From the NCBI RefSeq assembly GCF_021730395.1, contig NC_069371.1, forward strand, positions 53,020,001 through 53,084,000: DNA of 64,000 nucleotides. Direction: 5' to 3'. The DNA comes from Mercenaria mercenaria. Taxonomy: Eukaryota > Mollusca > Bivalvia > Venerida > Veneridae. The position numbers and the translations under genes are program-made. The notes beneath the pieces are model-generated. The model did no database searches and was not told the DNA's origin. It worked only from the letters and a program-made list of their open reading frames with translations. Shown one piece after another: positions 23,185 through 34,500 of this stretch (positions within the stretch are counted from its first letter, which is position 1; each line of letters opens with the position of its first letter).

Positions 23185-23980
23185 GGTATTATGCCCCTAA
23201 TAGTAATATTTAAGAAATGGCATTTGCTTGGTATATTCTTACAGGTGACCATGCTTTACATTGTGTTGCAAATTTTTAAAAACTTTTACTGTGCCGTTTT
23301 TTATATATTTTGTATAATTAATGGTATTTTCTCAAGCTCAAGTGGGGACAAATTTCAAAGTGATGGCCTTTATCTAAAACGTTTACAGAGAATTCATTTT
23401 ACTATTATTTTTTATGAAAGAAACATCAAACTATTGGTAAACATATATAAAACTTACAATAAAAACTGTCAATATCATATTTTTTAGGGTGCCTCAAGTA
23501 AACCGGTTGAATGTGACAGAATTCTAACTCCAACATTGAAAAATTAAGGTCGAATGCTGTGGGTCTGTTTTGAATTTTGCTCGCTTCATTCAAAAATAAC
23601 CTTGGGGCAGAAGTAAAACCTACCTTCATTTCTTCCACAATATGTAATCTAAAGATTGAAGGCAAAATAAAGAACTTTTACCGTATGTAACTCAGTATTT
23701 TTAAAGATGTCTAACTCTCCCCCTTCTGTTTCAGAGGTAAATTCACTTTGAACAGCAAGAAATCGCTTATCAAATGATTTTCCCCCATTTTTATGCAATA
23801 AATCATTAACAAGTCTTGAAAGAAATGAAAACTTACTAGAAAAAATGGAAAATAAGGAAAAAAAATTTTGGTCCCAATGGGGTTTGAACCTACGCCCCCT
23901 GAAAATTGCAGTCAGAGTAGGTTTATGGTAGGAATTGAATACTCTTCAAAAAGAAGGTACTCTATTATGGGCCTAATACC
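23185..23980. mobile_element. TTAA-flanked element (piggyBac-type ends), 796 bp
   Basis: TTAA lies on both sides (23181-23184 and 23981-23984). The terminal repeats are GGTATTATGCCCCTAATAG and the complement of CTATTATGGGCCTAATACC, matching at 16-17 of 19 positions. There is no recognisable transposase, so it is non-autonomous. A tRNA-like piece lies inside (see 23872). Confidence 0.75.
23872..23925 (-). repeat. tRNA-like 3' fragment inside the TTAA element
   Basis: The minus strand reads GTAGGTTCAAACCCCATTGG-GACC, a good B box and acceptor-like end, followed by a T run. No A box or paired acceptor stem is visible, so it is not a tRNA gene. Confidence 0.4.
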
Positions 23981-23984
23981 TTAA

Positions 23985-24504
23985 CAGAATCGGGGCAGTC
24001 AGTGGTCATAAAGTTCGGCCACTGCCTGCAATCACAGTTGCTTCATGCAGGCAGTTTTATCCAAGACATTTCAGACTTTACAGGGAAATCCTTCACGTCT
24101 GTATACATGTACATCACATACAAAATCTTAAATTCTCTAACAAGTTTCTAGAGTCTAACAACCCAGATGATTTTGTTACATTAAAATCACTGTAAAAAAA
24201 ACGATGGGTTGCAAAACATGAATCCCATGTTAATACATGTATGGAATGTTAAAAATATACAGAAATTAGGCAGTTTTTTAATGATATGCCTGCAATATTT
24301 ATATGTTTTTCATATTAAACCCATGAACTAATATTTCTGTTTATGTTATCATGTAATAAAGAGATTTATTTACAATAACCTAGTTTGTTGTTAACTAAAA
24401 AATTCAGTTCAGTCATTAAAGATGGTTTTTCAGATTTTGGTAAAGTAATGGATTTTTTGCATATAATTATGGGCTATTAGTACTAAATGCATGTAGAACT
24501 TTAT
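23985..24504. other. Intergenic, nothing recognised
   Basis: AT-rich sequence; no gene or repeat that I can support. Confidence 0.5.
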
Positions 24505-25410
24505 ATGCCCCCACTTTTGGGGGGAGTGGGGGGGGGGGGGGGTGCATTTAGATTTGCCCTTGTCCGTCCTTCCGAGAATGTGTCGCGCCTAGCTCCAAAA
24601 GTATTTGATGTAGAGTCACAAAACTTTACAGGAATGTTGGTCAGCATGTGTAGTTGTGCACCTGGGGTTTCGTGTCCGGATTCATTCAGTCATGTATGAG
24701 TTACGGGCCCTGATTTTGTAAAAATTTGTCATTTTAGTGTTGTGTCGTGCCTAGCTCCAAAAGTATTTGACCTAGAGTCACAAAACTTTACAGGAATGTT
24801 GGTCAACGTGTAGTTGTGCACCTGGGGTTTCGCGTCCGGATTCATTCAGTCGTGTAGGAGTTATGGCCCCTGACTTAGTAAAATATTGGTCATTTTAATG
24901 TTGTGTCGCACGTAGCTCCAAAAGTATTTGACCTAGAGTCACCAAAGTTTACAGGAATGTTGGGTCAGCATGTGCACCTGGGGTTTCATGTCCGGATTCA
25001 TTGAGTCGTGTAGGAGTTTTGGCCCCTGACTTAGTAAAAATTGGTCATTTTAATGTGTCGCACGTAGCTCCAAAAGTATTTGACCTAGAGTCACCAAAGT
25101 TTACAGGAATGTTGGTCAGCATGTGCAGTTGTGCACCTGGGGTTTCGCGTCCGGATTCATTCAGTCATGTAGGAGTTATGGCCCCTGACTTAGTTACAAA
25201 TTGGTAATTTTAATGTTGTGTCACGCGTAGCTCCAAAATTATTTGACCTAGAGTCACCAAAGTTTACAGGAATGTTGGTCAGCATGTGCAGTTGTGCACC
25301 TGGGGTTTCATGTCAGGATTCATTCAGTATTGTAGGAGTTATGGCCCCTGACCTAGGAAAAAATTTGTGTCCATTGTCATAAAGTGGGGGCATCTGTGTC
25401 CCATTTCTAG
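24505..25410 (+). mobile_element. Family A element, second copy
   Basis: It has the same start (ATGCCCCCAC), a longer G run, about five units of about 160 bp, and the same 3' end AGTGGGGGCATCTGTGTCCC then ATTTCTAG followed by T. The right half of the 3' hairpin (GGACACA) is missing compared with the copy at 17567. Same orientation as the first copy. Confidence 0.8.
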
Positions 25411-26240
25411 TTTTTTTAATTTTCCTATCCTGATTGCCCAGATTTTAACAGAAGTGTAGTTCTAAAAAAAATATTGTAACTGTTGTATTATATTTGTTGA
25501 AGATTTACTTTAAAAATGTTAAAATTTACATATCTAGCAAAACTAAATGATAAATGTAAATCATTACCTCCCTTTGCCTAATGAAGACTGGTACTCAGAA
25601 AGCTGTTTGGATTTAAAGGAAAGGGATCAGTAATAATACCTCCTAGGAATTTATAATTTATTTACTTTTGATAGATATTAAAAGTTCCTATCTACTATCT
25701 ATATGAGTCAATGGCTGAAACATGTGGCTTGTTAACTAACAGCTATCCGAGGTTTTTGTTTGGTTTAACGCCGTTTTTCAACAGTATTTCAGTCGTGTAA
25801 CGGCGGGCAGTTAACCTAACCAGTGTTCTTGGAATCTGCACCAGTACAAACCTGAAATGAAAGTGAGGGACATGCTACAAATAAAACTCACTTGTCCCTC
25901 ACCTCCAAGGTTAGTCTTGCTCAGACTGTAGGTGACTTGCAGATGACTGGTATGGTTTAAATGAGGGGCTTGCCAATGCCCGAGATAGTGCTCACAGTAG
26001 CACTTGGTGGGTCTTCCTCCATCATTAAAAAAGCTGAAAATTCAGAACTACATGTATATACAAAATGAGCAATGTTGGTTTGATTTAAAATCCAGCGAGA
26101 ACTGAAGACAAAGTTCAATAACAACAGTTTATTTCATAATATGAAACATACGAAGGAATATTTGAAGTAGTAATGTGGTAGGAGGTAAAAGGAAAAATTA
26201 CTATAATATTCCGTAATATATTGCTAAATTGAAGTATCAA
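25411..26240. repeat. Intergenic with SINE tail copy and related repeat
   Basis: 25753-25850 matches the tail half of the SINE at 31143-31412, in the same orientation (GGTTTAACGCCGTTTTTCAA, GCGGGCAGTTAACCTAA). 25995-26030 matches the repeat at the window start. The two together look like a composite insertion. Confidence 0.55.
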
Positions 26241-26879
26241 TTATTATGTATTCAGTAAAGTTTACTTTAAATAATAATAAAGAGTGCCAAACTATATTGC
26301 AAGTCACAGCAAATTACTTTGGACTTCTAAAAGTACTCATAGAGCCAGCCAGACAATATGTCAATTTTCTCAATCTTCTTCTAATTCAGGGTCAGAACTC
26401 TGGAGATCCAAACTGGCTGATACTGAAGCTAGACCTATATTTTATAGAAACACAGTTATATGGTATGGATAAGATACTCTTCATAATTTTGATGAATTTA
26501 ATGACTAAACTGGAGCTACTCAATTTTCGCAGTTTTTAGTAATTCAAGGGCCGTAACAGAAAGACTATCTGGCTGGTTATTAAAATTGGCCTAGATATTA
26601 TTCTCCTAAACATTCAGACCAAGTTTTTAGGACAATGGATAATCATTTCTGCAGTTAGTAAGTTCATACTGTCAATTTTTAGTAATTCAAGGACAGTAAC
26701 TTCAAACCTATAGGGATGACTAGACTAGCAATGAACTTTGCCAAGATATCATATCTGACCAAGAGTGATTAACATTGGCTAAAAACTGCTTAAATATGAT
26801 GCCTATTACCATTACTTCATGGATGCTACAGCAAGTATGCAGTCACATAAAAAGTTGGCTTTCACGGGCATATAACACT

Positions 26880-27240
26880 ATCAAATGTAGTCGGTAAAGT
26901 TTTGCTTAATGTTAGTTAAACTAACCATCTCGGTGAAATACTGCTACATAAAAAAATGTGTATTCAGTAGTTCTGCAAAATCTCAAAAACAACTACATGT
27001 ATAATGTATTCAGTAAGTTCTGCAAAATCTCAAAAACAACTACATGTATAATGTATTCAGTAAGTTCTGCAAAATCTCAAAAACAACTATAATGTATTCA
27101 GTCAAGTTCTGCAAAATGGGGAAAAACAACTAAAATGTATTCAGTAAAATTTTGCTATAATACAGTAAAATTACTAATTTAAAACAGTATTCAGTGGAGG
27201 TCTGTAAAATGAAAAAACGTGTATTCAAGGAAAGAATGTG
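26880..27240. repeat. Short tandem repeat, about 47 bp
   Basis: AGTTCTGCAAAATCTCAAAA-ACAACTACATG-TATAATGTATTC repeats three to four times at 26960-27130, with decayed units on both sides (ATGTATTCAGTAAARTTTTGC). Confidence 0.7.
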
Positions 27241-28460
27241 AAATGGCTATTTAATCAACACTCGCGGCACTGAACTACTATGGTTGTGCATAGAACAAAA
27301 CCAAACAATTTAAGGTGCATGTAACACTTTATACAACTTTGTTTTCAATGAAATTTTATTCAGGAAGTATAAAAAAGGTACATTTTTAATGTCTTAAACA
27401 TATATAACAACAAATCATAGAGCTTATGAGGTCATCACTAAATTGAATAGTATGTCAAACCTATCATCAGTATAGCTAGGGGTGTCGTTATGTATTCAAA
27501 ATGTGGTTACTGCATTCCCTGCTTCAGACAACCTTTCCATAGAATTTTGAGTTATCTTCCAATTAATTTGAAACCATACAAAAAGGTGAAATAATTGAAA
27601 CATATCATACATTCAAAATCTGTGAGAAAATTCCCACAGAATCACAAACAAATGGGTTTTTGAGACATTTCATTCTCTGTAATGACTCTTGTAGTCATAA
27701 GCTCTATATAATCAGTAAGGCTTTTTATGAAGAGTTTAAAAAAAAACTTTTCCAAAACAAGTTATGTTTATATACTTCCCGAGTATCATGAAAACATAAA
27801 TAAGCCTTTAAAACTAAAATGAATAAGATATAAAGTGTTATAAAATGTAGTGTTATATGCCACTGTAAGAAAAGTGTGTGACTAGAAAAGTTTCTAATTA
27901 AAACATGTGAGAAAGAGTTTGTAATTTAAACACTGAAAACGTGTACTGTGTCAGTAATTTTTCAGCAAAAGGAAATTCAACAAGTGTAAAGCAGTGTTGT
28001 CCAACAAGAACTGTGAAGTTAAAACATTGCTTATATAATGTAATCAGATTAACATGACTAGACAACTCATCTTGAATTTATTTTCATAATATGACCTTAA
28101 TTTAGTTAATACTTGGTAAAAGTATTCAACAGGTTGTAAAATCTTTATAACAGAAACTGTAAACATCTTAAACAAATGAAAGAACTTGATTGTGAAAACA
28201 AATATATCAATTTATATAAATCTAAAATGTCACATAGATGCTATATTAGATGCCATTGTTTTTTGTGTTTTCTTTTAAACATCAGACTAATATTTTATGA
28301 AATTTTATTATCATTGAATTTCGTTAAAAGTCAATAATATAACTATTATATTTGATTATATTTTGTAAACCACAAAGAAAATATTGACAAGTTGATCTGT
28401 TTTTAAAATGAGTATTAAGTCTCTGGTCATCAGATGGCAGGTCTGTCGATGCAGCTTCAG
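27241..28460. other. Intergenic and likely ANHX-like 3' UTR
   Basis: AT-rich. The part above about 28300 is probably ANHX-like 3' UTR (minus AATAAA at 28304-28309). Nothing else recognised. Confidence 0.4.
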
Positions 28461-28531
28461 TCAGACTCTTGGGAGGAGCTCAAATTCAGCAGACCCTGTA
28501 TGGCTTCCCCAACCACTGTGCCATAACTTCC
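28461..28531 (-). CDS. ANHX: ANHX-like terminal exon (probable)
   Basis: It follows the acceptor TATTTCAG. The phase-consistent reading is KLWHSGWGSHTGSAEFELLP then stop at 28461-28463. The frame GSYGTVVGEAIQGLLNLSSS ending QESD also has a nearby stop and continues the VQTPSW frame of exon 6. An AATAAA on the minus strand (28304-28309) lies about 150 bp downstream, supporting a 3' end here. Confidence 0.45.
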
Positions 28532-31500
28532 CTGAAATACAGCATTCAAATACTATTCTGTTTTATGTAGAAGTTCTACTGTAACATGTTGGCCAATTCC
28601 AATGTTTGCCCCAAAAGCAGGTGTGTTTGTGAATGGTCTCCAAAAATCACTTATTGCAAATAATGTATTTTGAAATCATAAAATCACATTTACACCTTAT
28701 TCAAGATAAATGTCAGCATGTGGGTGCTGGGAGGAGGGGTTCCCCCCTTATAGATAAAATCTTTCTATTTTAAATCTAAGGCCTTTGACAAACTGCATAT
28801 CTTAAGAAGATATACTGTTGTGTTTTATTTGTATTTTGATAATTTCATTTCATGCTTTTGGTACGTCTCTTCCTTATAGTGACTAAATCTTTACATTCAA
28901 AACAATATAGAATATTCTAAAATTGAACAAGAGCACAGCTGCATGGAGAAATATTACTTCCGAAGAAGATGATTTCAAATAAAACCTGCCAAGACTTTGG
29001 GTGGTTGGTCAAGATGTTCTTTAAATTTATGCATAATTTATTTTAGGTCGAGTGCGAGGAAAGTTTTACAACTTATATTAACCACTCTCGACACCTCATT
29101 CCTGATGGAATCCATCGCCACGAGGGTATGAGAGAAGAGGCCAGTTTCCCTTTTAATGCTGAACGCCAAGCAAGGGAGCTACTGGTACCATTTTTCACGT
29201 CTTTGGCATGACGCAGCCGGGGATCGAACCCACGACCTCCCGCACTCGAAGCGGACACTCTACCACTAGGCTATCGAGGCGTTTAAATACTGAGCGGAAA
29301 CACTTTTTTGTACTTAAACAGTTACTGTAACTTGAACATTGACCTACTGGACCGAGTTAAACAGTTACTGTAACTTGAACATTGACCTACTGACCTCGGT
29401 CAAGATTAATAGGGACCATCCACTGCCATTTTACAGTATGCTTGTGAAATTTGGGGATCATAGATGCAAGTATTCTTAAATTATTTGGCATAAATTGCAA
29501 GCAGACAACCTGTGCCATCACATACATTTATCTGACCAATTAGCATGACTATGGCCATGAACTTTGAATAAAAGAAAACAACTCAAAACTAGAAACTGCT
29601 TTTGTAAAAAAGCGCATGTCTCCCCCAATGCAAAGTCCTATAGGCAAGAAGTCAATAGGGGTCAGGAGCGAAAGTCAAAGAGACACTGATGGTTGGCTGC
29701 AATAGGGATCATCTACTTGGCATGTCCAGTCATCCCGTTAAGTTTCAACACTCTTGGCCTAGTGGTTCTCAAGTCACTGTTCAGGCTCCTATGACCTTGA
29801 CCTTTGATCAAGTGACCCCAAAATAAATAGGGGTCATCTACTCTGCATGTCCAATCATCCTATTAAGTTTCAACATTCTAGGTCAAGTGGTTCTCAAGTT
29901 ATTTTCTGGAAATGATTTTACATGACCAGGCCCCTGTGACCTTGACCTTAATAGATTGAACCAAAAATCAATAGGGGTCATCTACTCTGCATGTTCAATC
30001 ATCCTATGAAGTTTCAACATTCTGGGTCAAGTGCTTCTAAAGTTATTGATCGGAAATGGTTATCAATGTTCAGGCCCCTGTGACCTTGACCTTTAAAGGA
30101 ATGACCTCAAAAACAAATAGGGGTCATTTACTCTGCAGGAACAATCATCCTATGAAGTTTCAACATTCTGGGTCGAGAGGTTCTCAAGTTATTGATTGGA
30201 AACGGTTTTCGATGTTCAGGCCCCTGTGACCTTGACCTTCGACGGAGTGACCCCAAAATCAATAGAGGTCATCTACTGTGCATGACCAATCATCCTATGA
30301 AGTTTCAACATTCTGGGTCAAGTCGTTCTCGACTTATTGATCGGAAATGGTTTTCCATGTTCAGGCCCCTGTGACCTTGACCTTTGACGGAGTGACCCCA
30401 AAAACAATAGGGGTCGTCTCCTCCATAAGCCCTACCAATCTATGAAGTTTGAAGGTTCTAGGTCAAATGATTCTCCAGTTATTGCTCGGAAATGAAGTGT
30501 GACGTACGGACGGACGGACAGGGCAAAAACAATATGTCTCCCCCAGAGGGGAGTGGGGGGGGGGGGGAGACATAATTATGAGGTACCAAATCAATTCTGG
30601 TCAATGTGCCTATCAAGTATGAGGATCGTAAAACATTCTAAAGTATTTAATTGTTAGCAGACAGAGGACGACCAGCATCAAGAGAACTTGTCCCTTTGTA
30701 TATTACACATAATAGTAATTCTTGCAGAGAAATGCATTATTGGGTACAGCAATAAAAATAATGTTACAAAGTTAATGACCTTCATAATTTATTAGAAAAT
30801 ATAGCATACGTTCCTTTGTCACAGTTTGAATGGAAAGTAACTGAAAAACTCTTACCGAATTTCTTGCGCAGGCATAGTCTGTTTCCATCAAGGACCAACT
30901 TGTAAGCTCCTGGCTGAAGGGTCCATGCCAGGACGGGGTTTGTACCTGCTAACCTACATTGGTCGAATAGAACTATAAATGTCTGTGTTCTCATTATGAT
31001 ATGAAAGTTTTAACACAATTTTAATTGAATAGTTGATAAAGTGTTGCTTATCTTTTAAGAAATTAATAAACAAACTCCGACGTATCCCGGTCGTAAATTA
31101 TTAGTAAATTATCCATCATTTACATAACATGTCATAAAAATATTTGTTTGTTTGTTTTGGGTTTAAGGCAGTTTTCAACTGTATTTCAGTTATGTAACTG
31201 CGGGCAGTTAACCTAAGCAGTGTTCCTGGATTCTGTACCAGTACAAACCTGTTCTCCGCAAGTAACTGTCAACTTCTTCACATTATTCAGCGGTGGAGGG
31301 CGAATGATTTGAGACACAATGTCTTTTATCAAATCGTCAAGAACATACGCCTCGCCCAAGGCTTGAACTCGCGACCCCGCGATCTGTAGATATTGAGCTA
31401 AGCGGGCGGGCTCATAAAAATGTTTAATCCAGTATACACAGAGAGACGTGAAATCTACGATCCGATCTCTAAGCTCATTAATTTATTTCAACGAACACAA

Positions 31501-34500
31501 GGGGAAAACAAGCAAATGCAGAAATTCAGGCAGTAGAATCAAACTAGAGACAGGCAAAACAAACAAACTTAAAGTTGAATAAACTTCTAGCTGTTTTGTT
31601 GGTGCCAGTTCTCCATACAATACCTTCCACAAGATATTTTCAGAGAATGTTAAATCAATAGTTTACCAGTAGTATTGCTCCCTGTCCATCGCAACTGGAT
31701 GACAATAACTGTATGTATCTGGACCAGATACCAACTGAACACTCTGAAGGTAAGGCTGAACATCTGCAGAACATTCTGTTCTTGAACTGCTAAATTAAAA
31801 CACTTGAAATGTTTCATTCGTTTCTTACATTTAAGTAGTTTACTTTTCTACTATGAATTATTGAGAAACTTAAAAAGCACACTATACTGTTAAACTGTAC
31901 TTTCAAAACGATACGCAATTTCATAGAATGCAAAAGCAATGACAAGTCCGATGTTCCTATAAACCTTGTTGGGTTTTCCGCGGCCATGCGGACAAGGTCT
32001 TAAACATCCGATCGCTTTCCCTTTTGCACTTGGTTCGAATTCCTCCACGATCACATTCTTCCACTTACAGTAACATGAGTGGTACAAACAAGACAACCAA
32101 CCATACATACCTGTCTCAACAAAGTAAAGAGTTTAATTGTACCTTAACTGTCACAGTTAATTTAGATATAAACAAACATTGAGAAAGTTTAGCCATACCT
32201 ACAGTCTGTGCTACATTCAACTCCGGTCTCTATCAGTGGATATTCTCCATTTGCGTGGGCTCTTTTGAACCATTCTCTCTCGCATACGCTACAAATGGCA
32301 TTCTCGATGCAATCTATCCCTTGGTGTTCACCATTCCTTTCAACTGCCAACCTCTTATTCAGCCTTTCAGTTTCTGCACCCAAATTTTTTTCGGTAGTTT
32401 CAGTTGTAATTGCTAATTTTGCACCATTCATTGGGACATTATCTCTATCCGCAACTATATCATCTGCTGAATTATTTTGGCTTTCTTCAATTTTTACACT
32501 ACAAGCGAAGTCTACCGGGGACTCTACATTATTTCCTATATTGTCACAAAGTTTTTGTAAAGATCTGAGACAGTCTAAAGCAGTCCATTCTTCAGCCTTT
32601 TCTTTCTTCAGTCCTACATGCCTCATTTGCCGTTCTTTAAGCTTAACACGCAGTTTCCAAACCAATTTGATATCATTTACCATAACTTCAGAATGTGTTT
32701 CTTCAAATTTTAGTTTAGGCCGTATAGGTCTGGGTCTGCATACGTCTTTTCCTATCACTTTAGCTTTTCTAAGGGAGTTTGGTACTTTTGTCTGTTGATA
32801 CATTTCTGTCTTATCTTCTGCCATGGCTTCTGCCTGATTTCCTGTGATGGCTTTTACCTTGGTTTCAGTCATAGTTTTTGCACGATTTCTAGTTACAGTT
32901 TCTGCCTTATTTGCTTTTATGACATTTGCATTTTTACCAGTCATGACTTCTGTCTTTTTTACTGTTATAACATCAACTTTAGTATCTGTCATGACTTTAG
33001 CCTTGTTTCCTGGTATGATTTCTGCTCCATTTCTTGTAATGTCCTTTTCATTGGTTCTAGACATATTTTCAATCACTGGCAGTTTCTGAACCACATGGTT
33101 ACTTATATGTTTAGAGTTTGGTAGTTTACAGATGATGTATCCTTGTTTGTTACCTGTCTTTACATCTGTGTATGGTTTGTTTTCATCTTTTGCAAGTATG
33201 TAATCTATTTTCTTGTCTATGTTGCGCATGTACTGCTTCTCATATTGTGCATTTGTTTCCTCTTCAAGCTGTATCCCTCCCTGTGTGTAGCGTAAATTAT
33301 CTCTCAAATGAACCTGTGAAAAGGGAATTCTTTGGTTGGTGTTAGTGTCCATAGCATTGTAACGCGATTTTCCGAATCTAGTATTTGTTAATTCGTCCCG
33401 TTTGTATACAGACTGAACTGTAGTTGGCCAATTACTGCTCAATGCTGGTATAACATTTTCATTATTGAAGGAATACAAACTAGTCCCGTCGTTTTCAGTA
33501 GAAACTACATCCTGCTTGTCCGTCCAGTTGTTATTTTCATCCATAGTTCGTTCTTTCAGAACACTCTCCACTTCCGGATTACCACACGAGTATTCCGTTG
33601 CATCATCATATACTTTTGTGCCAGTTTGCACTGATTCTTCTGTTCCAATACACTTATCTTTCGTTGATTCCTTTTCATTCACAGATTTATTATTATCACC
33701 CGGTGTTAACTCTACCATCTTTTCGAGTTTATTCCTGTGTTGTCTACGAGCGTTTGAAAACCATGAAGTTACCTACAGCAAACAAGAAGTATATCTATAA
33801 TCATTAATTATGGTCACTAAAAATCTGCGAAAAACGTTCGTTATACATTTTGAGAAATACTATATTTCTTAAGTTGTTATATTCTGCAGGTACTTTTTTC
33901 ATCACAACCTAAACAGTAAAACAGCTAACTGTTCACAAGGCCTGCTTGCAAAACGGTGTACTGCTATGGTCAAGTTCCTGCCAAATTTTCATATGTTCGG
34001 GAACTTCCATTTTACTTTGAATAAAAGCCTAAGCTCAATGCAATTCAATCAGTATATCATATTTTACAGTTTTAAACAATAAAATAAAAAAAATATGAAG
34101 CAATTACCTTTTTCCCTTTCATTGTTTTCGTGACAGAATAATGTGCTATTAATACACAACTGTTCAAAGTTTAACAAAAGTTGATGTTGATATATTGATT
34201 TGTTAAAAAATTGATTAAATACTATAAAACTCACTTTTGCAATGGGAATTCCGGCCCGATTTGCAAGAGCTTGTTTGGCTTTCTTGCAGGGATACGGGTC
34301 TGAAGAATGTGTTCTAAACCATTCACGTAGCACGGCAGCTGAACTTTCCAACAGACGTGCGGGTGGTCGGACACCGCCTGGACATATCCCTGGAGGTGGA
34401 GGATGTCTGACAAAACAAAAAAGGAAACACTCGTCATGTGATTTACGTGCATAATCTACATATGGCCTCCTATTCACATATCAAGTTTTTGAGTAATTGC

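Noticed and set aside
29219-29281. tRNA gene (minus strand, TCG anticodon-like loop)
   Set aside because: A and B boxes are good, but the acceptor stem does not pair and a SINE body follows.
31890-32108. Possible extra ANHX-like exon (CPHGRGKPNKVYRN frame)
   Set aside because: Its frame does not match exon 4 phase with either available acceptor; kept only as a remark.
32208-33124. Plus-strand open frames of up to 196 codons
   Set aside because: Shadows of the ANHX-like exon 4 on the opposite strand, explained by its biased codons and repeats.
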